From NCBI GenBank assembly GCA_024693915.1, contig JAILKG010000323.1, positions 1-38,165 on the forward strand: 38,165 bases of DNA, in the 5' to 3' direction. This document shows, in pieces, positions 27,961 to 35,253 of this stretch; positions within the stretch are counted from its first letter, which is position 1, and the number at the start of each line of letters is the position of its first letter. The notes beneath the pieces were generated by a model. It saw only the letters and a list, made by a program, of their open reading frames with translations, ran no database searches and had not been told where the DNA came from. A program made the translations under genes and the position numbers. The DNA is from Treponema sp. Its GTDB lineage: Bacteria > Spirochaetota > Spirochaetia > Treponematales > Treponemataceae.

Positions 27961-30012
27961 ATGAAAAAATTTCTGGAATGGCTTAAAAGTCCTAAAAGCG
28001 ACTTTGCCCTTTTAATAATCGTTTTAATTCTTGCCTGCATAGCAGGTCACAACGCTCACCTGCGACTGGACATCACAAGCCAGCGCTCTTACTCTCTTTC
28101 TGAAGCCAGCAAGAGAACAGTAAGAACTTTAACAGAACCTCTTTCAGTAAAGGTTTTCTTTTCGGACAACCTTCCAACCGGCTACAGCAAGGTTCAGACC
28201 TATGTAAAAGATATCCTCATCGAATACAAGGGTGCCGCTAACAAAAACTTCAGCTACACCATCTACGATATGGATAAGCCTGAAAATCAGAAAGTTGCTT
28301 CCAGTTACGGTCTGCGCCAGATTCAGATTCAGGAAGTAAAAAACAACGAAGTAGGCTTCAAACAGGTATGGATGGGAGTTGCCATAACCTACGGAGATTC
28401 CATCGAAGTAATAGATTCCATCACAAACGAAGCAGGCTTTGAATACAACCTGACTACAAAAATTGCAAAGATAATTTCCACAACAGACACTCTTGCAGGA
28501 ATCAGCGATGCAATCACCGTTACCCTCTATGCAACAGATGCCCTTGGAAACTTTAACATCAACGGATTTTCACAGGTTGACGCTGCAGTTCAGCAGGCCT
28601 TTAACGAGGTAAACAAGAAAAATCTGAACAGACTCACCTACCTTAAAAAAGCACCTACTGACGAAGAAGAAATTAACAATCTGGCAGAAAAATACGGTCT
28701 TCAGACAGTTTCTTTAAGAAACAAGGACGGCTCAAACTCACCTGCCATTTTTGGTCTTGTTCTTGAATACCAGGACGCTTTCAGGGTAATTCCTTTGAGC
28801 ATCTACCGCCACCCACTCTTTGGCTTTATGATTACCGGAACTGATGAAATTGAAGAAAACATTTCCGACAGTCTTCAGAACCTTCTTTCAAAGGCCACTC
28901 AGATTGGTTACATCACAGGCCACGAAGAAGCTGCCCTCACTGATGAACAGGGAAACAGCCTTCACTTTGTAACACTTCTTTCAGACATGTATGAACTTAA
29001 AGAACTGAATCTTAAGGATGAAGATATTCCTGTAAACCTCACTTCCATCATCATAAACGGACCAAAGAGCGCTTACAGCCAGGAAGAACTCTACAAAATC
29101 GACCAGTTTGTAATGCGTGGCGGAAATGTAATGATTTTTGCTGACCCATTCAACATGACTCAGGGAAATTACTATCAGCCGGCAACATTTACCCCTATTG
29201 ATTCTGGTCTGAACACTCTTCTGGAAAAATACGGAGCAAAGCTTGAATCAAACTATGTATTTGACGAAAACTGTTATGTTGCACGCCAGCAGGGCTACGG
29301 AAACATCAACCTCTGGTGGGCTCCTCAGCTTTCAGGAAAACAGCTGAACCAGAAAAACCCGATTACAAAGAACTTAGGTTATGTAATTTTCCTTCAGGCA
29401 GGTGGCTTAAACCTCACCGGAGCTAAGGAAAACAAGGACATCAAACTTACAGTTCTTGCAGAAAGTTCAGAAAAGGGCTGGAAAGAAAGCCGAAACATTC
29501 AGCTCAATCCAAACATGACAGCCCCTTACGACAAATCAACAGAAAACAAGCACGAACTTGCAGTTCTTCTTGAAGGAAAATTTGAAAGCGCCTTTGAAAA
29601 GAATCCGGCCGAAGAAGAAAACGCAAATTCAGACAGCAACCTTTCTACTTCAACCCACCTTGCAAAAGCCCGCCAGAGCGGAAAGATTTTTGTAACAGGA
29701 ACAAGCTACATCACTTCAAACCAGTTGATTGATGAAAAAGGCAGCGAACCTGTAAGTATGATGGTAAGAAACGCAGTTGACTACATGAACGGAAATTCCG
29801 ACCTCTGCTCAATGAGGACTAAAGGCGTTTCATTCCAGTCAATTTCCAACACCAGCGGAGTTTATGCTGCAATCGTAGAATACTTCTGCATCATCGGCCT
29901 TGCCCTTATCTGTGCCGCAGCAGGCCTTATCGTATGGAGAAAACGCAGCCTTCGCCGCAGAAAGATTCACGACCGCTACAATCCTGATGACCAGCGCGAA
30001 ATCAAGGAATAA
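27961..30012 (+). CDS. GldG-family ABC-associated protein (ABC_transp_aux-like periplasmic domain)
   Basis: 683 aa; N-terminal TM, LDITSQRSYSLSEASKRTVRTLTEPLSVKVFFSDNLP, C-terminal TM; operon context. Confidence 0.85.
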   Translation: MKKFLEWLKSPKSDFALLIIVLILACIAGHNAHLRLDITSQRSYSLSEASKRTVRTLTEPLSVKVFFSDNLPTGYSKVQTYVKDILIEYKGAANKNFSYTIYDMDKPENQKVASSYGLRQIQIQEVKNNEVGFKQVWMGVAITYGDSIEVIDSITNEAGFEYNLTTKIAKIISTTDTLAGISDAITVTLYATDALGNFNINGFSQVDAAVQQAFNEVNKKNLNRLTYLKKAPTDEEEINNLAEKYGLQTVSLRNKDGSNSPAIFGLVLEYQDAFRVIPLSIYRHPLFGFMITGTDEIEENISDSLQNLLSKATQIGYITGHEEAALTDEQGNSLHFVTLLSDMYELKELNLKDEDIPVNLTSIIINGPKSAYSQEELYKIDQFVMRGGNVMIFADPFNMTQGNYYQPATFTPIDSGLNTLLEKYGAKLESNYVFDENCYVARQQGYGNINLWWAPQLSGKQLNQKNPITKNLGYVIFLQAGGLNLTGAKENKDIKLTVLAESSEKGWKESRNIQLNPNMTAPYDKSTENKHELAVLLEGKFESAFEKNPAEEENANSDSNLSTSTHLAKARQSGKIFVTGTSYITSNQLIDEKGSEPVSMMVRNAVDYMNGNSDLCSMRTKGVSFQSISNTSGVYAAIVEYFCIIGLALICAAAGLIVWRKRSLRRRKIHDRYNPDDQREIKE

Positions 30013-30057
30013 GCGGAAACCTTCTGCAAATATTAAATAGAAAGGACGGAAAATGAT

Positions 30058-30972
30058 ATGAAACCAAGAAAAATAGTACTTTTGTCATGTATCGCTTTTC
30101 TGGCAGTGGTTTGCCTGATTCAGGCAATTCTGGCAGGAAAAAATCCTGTTAAAACATTAAAATTCGACGGCAGCTTTGACCAGATTCTTATTGCAAAAAA
30201 CGGCTCAGAAATAAATCTGACTCTTGACGGCAGCGACTGGTATGTTGGAAATGACGATTTTATTGCAAACCAGAGCGATATCAACTCAATCACAAACAAC
30301 TTGAAGGAAATTAAGGTTCTGGACACTGTAGGACGCCTTTCTTCCGACGATTTTAATGCCCGCTGGGATTTGAACGAAGAAAAAGCAATCACCGTAAAAG
30401 CATTAAAAGCAGGAAGCGAAGTCCGCTCAATCAGAGTTGGAAAAGCTTCTTCAACAGGTTCACAAACTTACCTTACCGTAGGAAACTCAAAAGACGTTTA
30501 CCTTGTAAGCGGAAACCTTGTAAGCCTCTTCTCCAAAACAGAAGATTCCCTCAAAAGCAAGCAGATTTTCACTTTGAACGAAGCAGCTGTATCAGAAGTT
30601 CAGGTTGCTCTTGCAAAATCAAGCTGGGGAGTAACAAAAGCTGCTCCTGTTGATGGAGAAGTTACCTGGGCATTTACAGGCAGCGCAGAAAAAGAAGAAG
30701 CAGATGCCGCAAAAATCTCTGCATGGATCAGACAGATTATTTCTTTAAGCGCAAGCTCCTGGCTGCCGGATAATCAGGCTCTTCCTAAAACAAAGGAAGC
30801 CTCTGTTGAAATTTCCGGCTCAGAAGGAAAAACTACCGTTGAAATCTACTCAGAAAAAGACGGCGACAAAACAAAATACATTGCTGTATCAAGCAAAACA
30901 AAACACAAGGCTGAGCTTTCAGAAAGCAATGCAAAAAAATACATCAAGGATTTTTCAGAACTTAAAAAATAA
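30058..30972 (+). CDS. DUF4340-like membrane-anchored protein
   Basis: 304 aa; N-terminal anchor, ITVKALKAGSEVRSIRVGKASSTGSQTYLTVGNSKDVYLVSGNL; follows GldG-like gene. Confidence 0.75.
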   Translation: MKPRKIVLLSCIAFLAVVCLIQAILAGKNPVKTLKFDGSFDQILIAKNGSEINLTLDGSDWYVGNDDFIANQSDINSITNNLKEIKVLDTVGRLSSDDFNARWDLNEEKAITVKALKAGSEVRSIRVGKASSTGSQTYLTVGNSKDVYLVSGNLVSLFSKTEDSLKSKQIFTLNEAAVSEVQVALAKSSWGVTKAAPVDGEVTWAFTGSAEKEEADAAKISAWIRQIISLSASSWLPDNQALPKTKEASVEISGSEGKTTVEIYSEKDGDKTKYIAVSSKTKHKAELSESNAKKYIKDFSELKK

Positions 30973-31006
30973 TTAGAAAAAAACTGAAAATTCTTGAAAA
31001 TCAAAG

Positions 31007-31038
31007 GCAGCGGATTGTAAAAGTCCGCTGCTTTTTTT
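31007..31038 (+). terminator. Rho-independent terminator of the ABC/GldG/DUF4340 operon
   Basis: gcagcgga-ttgtaaaag-tccgctgc followed by TTTTTTT. Confidence 0.85.
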
Positions 31039-31166
31039 ATCTCGTGTACGGCGGCAATTTGCCACATTTCTTTACTTAGATTGTCTACAATGCCTTTGCC
31101 ATCATTATTTTTCCCGCCTCTATTGACAATTATCTGGTGGCGGTTTAGTTTAACCTACAGTTAAAT

Positions 31167-31835
31167 ATGAAAATCAGTAAAATAATAATTTCAACTTTAT
31201 TTCTTCTTCTCCTTGCACCGGCTTTTTCTCAAGAGCAGGAAGAAAACCAGAATCAGATACAGAATCAAAAACATGAGCAAATCCAGAAAAAGAATTTCTT
31301 TTCAAAAAAGTTTTCAGATGAATTCAGGCTTCAAACAAATGTTGAAATTAGTCCTGCCTATAATTTCACAAAAATTTCAAACTATCCAATGGTAAAAATG
31401 AATATAGACATAGTAGAAGCCTGGTTTAACCGACTTGGAGTCTCTTCAATAATTGGCTTTACCTTTGGACTTCCATATGGCAACGAAAGTCTGATTATTC
31501 CCCAGCTTTTCTGCCCTGGCATAACATTTTCATACGAAATTGGAAGCGGTCTTTCAGCCACAACGGGAATCAGCCTTCAGCACACCTGGTTTGTACTTAC
31601 AGAAAATGCCGACACAGCTGGTCTTGAAACAAAAAATGTTACAACAATCAGAACTTATGGTTTTTCAATTCCGGTAAAAATCCGTTACGCCTTTTCCAGA
31701 CGCTTTAGTGCAATTGCAGAATACACTTTTTCAGCTCATCCATGGATTCCAGCTTCAAAAATCAAAGAAAGCTCATGGATGGTAGAAAATGCCTTATGCG
31801 CAGGACTTTCTATATCCTTCCCCCACAATTTTTAA
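31167..31835 (+). CDS. Hypothetical exported (putative outer-membrane) protein
   Basis: 222 aa; signal peptide MKISKIIISTLFLLLLAPAFS, Q/N-rich linker, beta-rich remainder; TTGACA-N17-TAGTTT upstream. Confidence 0.65.
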   Translation: MKISKIIISTLFLLLLAPAFSQEQEENQNQIQNQKHEQIQKKNFFSKKFSDEFRLQTNVEISPAYNFTKISNYPMVKMNIDIVEAWFNRLGVSSIIGFTFGLPYGNESLIIPQLFCPGITFSYEIGSGLSATTGISLQHTWFVLTENADTAGLETKNVTTIRTYGFSIPVKIRYAFSRRFSAIAEYTFSAHPWIPASKIKESSWMVENALCAGLSISFPHNF

Positions 31836-31850
31836 CCCCCAGAGAAGAAA

Positions 31851-32681
31851 ATGAATCAGATTGATATTAAGTGTAAAAAAAATGCAGAGATTTCGTCAGC
31901 CCTTTCAGTTCCAAAACTTTCAGACTGGAGCATAAAGGCCGGCATTACGCAGGCTAAAAATCAGGCTTCAGACCTGTCTGCAAAAAAAAGCCCTGCCCTA
32001 AAAAGATTAGCGGCCTTTTTTTCCATCATTCTTGCTTTCTCCTGCTTCAGCCCTTGTCTTTCTTCCTGCTCTTTTATGGACAGTCAGTGGGGAAGCGAAG
32101 AAAGCTCTTCCGGCAGCGAAAAAAAGAACAACGCCACTATAACAGCCTACACAAATTCAGAGGGAAAACGTATTGGCATAACCTTAAATTTTATGGTGGT
32201 ATTAAAAGAACTTACAATTCCTGAAACAATAGCGGGAGAAAAGGTCCTTGCCCTGAATTTTGAAGATGTAGCAACAAAAACTTCTACCCAGAAAATCACT
32301 TTTCCAACTTCTGTAATCAAATTTGACAGTCTGGCAGGTTTTACAGCCCTTTCAGAACTTACCCTTTCTGAAAACCTTTCCTCCATAAAGGAAAAATCTT
32401 TTACAAACTGCAAAAACTTAAAAACAATCACCTGCCCCGCAGTAAATCCTCCCCAGATAAACGACAGCAAGTTTTCAAGCGACCTTTCTTCCCTTCAGAT
32501 AATTTATGTTCCCTATTCAAGCCAGGAATTATACAAGGAAAGTCAGGGCTGGGATTCTTTTGCCGAAAAAATTCAGCCAATCGCTAGCACAGTTCCGGAA
32601 GAGGAAAACGAAAACCAGAATGAGAATGAGTCCGGCGATAATGACAATTCTGAAACAGGTGACGGTAATGGCACAGAATAG
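31851..32681 (+). CDS. Leucine-rich repeat (BspA-type, LRR_5-like) putative lipoprotein
   Basis: 276 aa; SSCSFMD lipobox-like; KITFPTSVIKFDSLAGFTALSELTLSENLSSIKEKSFTNCKNLKTITCPA; Glu/Asn-rich C-terminal tail. Confidence 0.7.
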   Translation: MNQIDIKCKKNAEISSALSVPKLSDWSIKAGITQAKNQASDLSAKKSPALKRLAAFFSIILAFSCFSPCLSSCSFMDSQWGSEESSSGSEKKNNATITAYTNSEGKRIGITLNFMVVLKELTIPETIAGEKVLALNFEDVATKTSTQKITFPTSVIKFDSLAGFTALSELTLSENLSSIKEKSFTNCKNLKTITCPAVNPPQINDSKFSSDLSSLQIIYVPYSSQELYKESQGWDSFAEKIQPIASTVPEEENENQNENESGDNDNSETGDGNGTE

Positions 32682-32772
32682 CAGTTGCCACAAGGCGCCT
32701 GCTCAAACAGTTAAATCACAATCAAAAATCTGTTGAATCCAGGCACAAGATAAAGCACTTACTAAAACAACT

Positions 32773-33753
32773 TTACTTCTTCTGAAAAGCCAGACTGTTC
32801 CTCTCCCAGAAAACCCCATCCTTGTAGCCCTGAATAGAGTTTTCGCTTTCTGCCCTTTCCAGACGCTTTTCTGCCCACAGACAGTAGGTCTTATTCTGTT
32901 CAATACCACACCACCTGCGCCCCAGCTTTTTTGCCACCACGCTTGTGGTTCCACTTCCCAAAAAGGGATCAAAAACCAGATCCCCGGGCCTGCTTGAAGC
33001 AAGAATCAGTTTAGCGTACAGTTTTTCAGGCTTCTGGGTAGGATGGTCAGTATTTTCTGGCATAGACCAGAAAGGCACGCTTATATCGTCCCAGAAATTG
33101 GAAGGATAGGTCAACCTGAAATTGCCTTCTTCGCTTTCTTCCCAATCCTTAGGCAGACCTTCCTGCTTGTATGGAGCAAGCACCCGCCTTTTCATTTTTA
33201 CGCTTTCCACATCAAAATAATAGTCGTCCTTGTCCTTCACACCAAACCAGATATCCTCCATGGAGTTTTTCCAGTTGGACTTTGCCCCCCTTCCCTTTTC
33301 CCTCTGCCAGGTGATGCGGTTCAAAACCGTCAGATATTTTTCCATCACCCGCTGCAGGGCGGAAGTGCATTTCCAGTCACCGCATAGGTAGAGGCTGCCA
33401 TTTTTTTTAAGTTTTTTTACAACCTGACAGAACCAGCTTTCAAGATAGTCCTGGTAGTCCTCATCCTTCATGCTTTTAAAAATGTTGCCATTAAAATCCT
33501 TGGAAAGATTGTAGGGCGGGTCAATTATAATTAAATCGAAAATTTCATCCGGAATATAATCAATGCATTTTAAAAGATCGCCGTTAATGGTTTTGTTAAC
33601 AAAAAATTCCGGGCTGGCATTTTGCCCGCTCATCTTTTCACAAAAAAAAGCCAGCTGATCCTGGGTCAAAAGTTTTTTTTCAAGCCTTGCAACGTCATCA
33701 TCATTCAGCACAAGAGTCTGGTTCCGCCCTGCGCGCACTTTTTCCTTTTCCAT
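32773..33753 (-). CDS. Site-specific DNA methyltransferase (amino-MTase, beta-type motif order)
   Basis: DLIIIDPPYNLSKDF before HPTQKPEKL...DLVFDPFLGSGTTSVVAKKLGRRWCGIE; start MEKEKVRAGRN (alternative M at 33780). Confidence 0.88.
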   Translation of the reverse strand: MEKEKVRAGRNQTLVLNDDDVARLEKKLLTQDQLAFFCEKMSGQNASPEFFVNKTINGDLLKCIDYIPDEIFDLIIIDPPYNLSKDFNGNIFKSMKDEDYQDYLESWFCQVVKKLKKNGSLYLCGDWKCTSALQRVMEKYLTVLNRITWQREKGRGAKSNWKNSMEDIWFGVKDKDDYYFDVESVKMKRRVLAPYKQEGLPKDWEESEEGNFRLTYPSNFWDDISVPFWSMPENTDHPTQKPEKLYAKLILASSRPGDLVFDPFLGSGTTSVVAKKLGRRWCGIEQNKTYCLWAEKRLERAESENSIQGYKDGVFWERNSLAFQKK

Positions 33754-33790
33754 AGGCTGATTATATAATAAATCAGTCATAAAAAAAAGC

Positions 33791-33826
33791 CGACCTGCCA
33801 TCTGATGTCGACCTGCCATCTTGAGC
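33791..33826. repeat. Two-copy 18-bp tandem repeat upstream of the methyltransferase
   Basis: cgacctgccatctgatgt|cgacctgccatcttgagc. Confidence 0.6.
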
Positions 33827-34085
33827 ATTTCCTTAAATCAATTTTCGGGCGAACCTTTCCACCTACGGGCCTTCCGGGGCTCCGCCAGGCTCGGCGTCCT
33901 CCGGCACCTCTCCCCCTCTAAGCCATTTTCCCTTAAAAACTTTTCTTCCTTCTTTTTACCCTGTCTTTTAAAAAGCAAAAAGCCCTGCGGTCGCTGGGCT
34001 TTGCCCACCCCTCCACGCCCGCGCAGTTATGGGCTCATAAATATGTATTGTTTTTCCAAAAAACTATCGGTATAAAACTTCTGAA

Positions 34086-34128
34086 CAAAAAATACCGCTC
34101 CAGAACTTTTCATCGCTTTGAAGCGGTA
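34086..34128 (-). terminator. Terminator-like stem downstream of the secreted-protein gene
   Basis: Minus strand taccgct...agcggta followed by TTTTTT; also T-run on the plus side. Confidence 0.5.
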
Positions 34129-34143
34129 AGTTTTTTCAAAAAA

Positions 34144-35037
34144 CTATTCTTCAATTTCCAGGGAATGAATTACATGACTTGAGCTGTACTCACCGGAATA
34201 TATAACTTTTGTTACTTTACCGCTCACAGAAATAGTCTGACCATCCTTTAAGTCCATATACTTATCATTGTTAGAATATACCGTTACCATAATGTTGTTC
34301 ATACTTGTCCCCTGAACATTAAGAAATATTGCAGAAAGCTTATATTCATAACCTTCTCTGTCACTTTCCTTAAGATCTGCAAAGGTAAAGTTTTCTGAAA
34401 TATTTTTTCCTTCAATGCTGTGTGCCTGATACCATTTTTTTGCCTTAAGCTGATTTCCTGCAGAAAATCCCGCCAGCTGCTGAACAGTCAAATCTGAATA
34501 ACACAGGTCACTCCACTTTTGATATTCCCCATCATCAAGGTTTTTTGCATCGTTTACAAGGTCTTTAAGAATGTTACTGGAATTTACCACAAGGGATTTT
34601 GGCTGATTATCATAAGGCTCATTAATTCTTTTCAAATTTTTATCAACTCCGTATACCTGCATTTTTGTGGTAAGGACGGAAATATTTGCATCCTCCTGAC
34701 TTACCGTAAAATAGGATTCCTGGCACTGGAGCCCAATTCCATATTTGTAATAAACCCTCTGAACCATATCAAAGTTTTTCTGGAAAAGATCCATTGATTT
34801 TATTTCAGCCTTAAATGCAATTACGTTTTTTTCAAGAACAGGTTCATTAAAAGCATATTTCCAGAGCAGAGGAAAAATGTCTTTTCCTTCCGGAATGCTT
34901 TCTGTAACCGGACTTGCTTTTGTATTGTCAAAAGCATTGATAGTTTTTGAAAAATTATGCAGAGTTTTTGTAAAATCATCTGCAAAAGAACCAAAGCAGA
35001 AAATAGCTGCCATAAAAACTGTAACAATTTTTTTCAT
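34144..35037 (-). CDS. Hypothetical secreted protein
   Basis: 297 aa; signal peptide MKKIVTVFMAAIFCFGSFA; C-terminal DGQTISVSGKVTKVIYSG suggests an OB-like fold (weak); SD gggag. Confidence 0.6.
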   Translation of the reverse strand: MKKIVTVFMAAIFCFGSFADDFTKTLHNFSKTINAFDNTKASPVTESIPEGKDIFPLLWKYAFNEPVLEKNVIAFKAEIKSMDLFQKNFDMVQRVYYKYGIGLQCQESYFTVSQEDANISVLTTKMQVYGVDKNLKRINEPYDNQPKSLVVNSSNILKDLVNDAKNLDDGEYQKWSDLCYSDLTVQQLAGFSAGNQLKAKKWYQAHSIEGKNISENFTFADLKESDREGYEYKLSAIFLNVQGTSMNNIMVTVYSNNDKYMDLKDGQTISVSGKVTKVIYSGEYSSSHVIHSLEIEE

Positions 35038-35218
35038 TTTTTTCTCCCAACCCTCGTAAGGGGTATATTTGATTTTTGAGCACTTCAGGCTTTTTTCGCC
35101 TCTTTTTTAGCTCACTTTTTATCTAAATATATAGCAGAAAAATTGCCGGGTCATTAAAGCGACACTTGAATTTTATTTCTTCCTATCCACCCCGCGCAAA
35201 ACTTTTCTTTTAATTTAA

Positions 35219-35246
35219 TTGAAAAATCCAAATTTTCTTCTATAAT
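35219..35246 (+). promoter_or_regulatory. Promoter of propeller-cyclase gene, leaderless configuration
   Basis: TTGAAA-N16-TATAAT-7 nt-ATG. Confidence 0.65.
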
Positions 35247-35253
35247 TAACATT

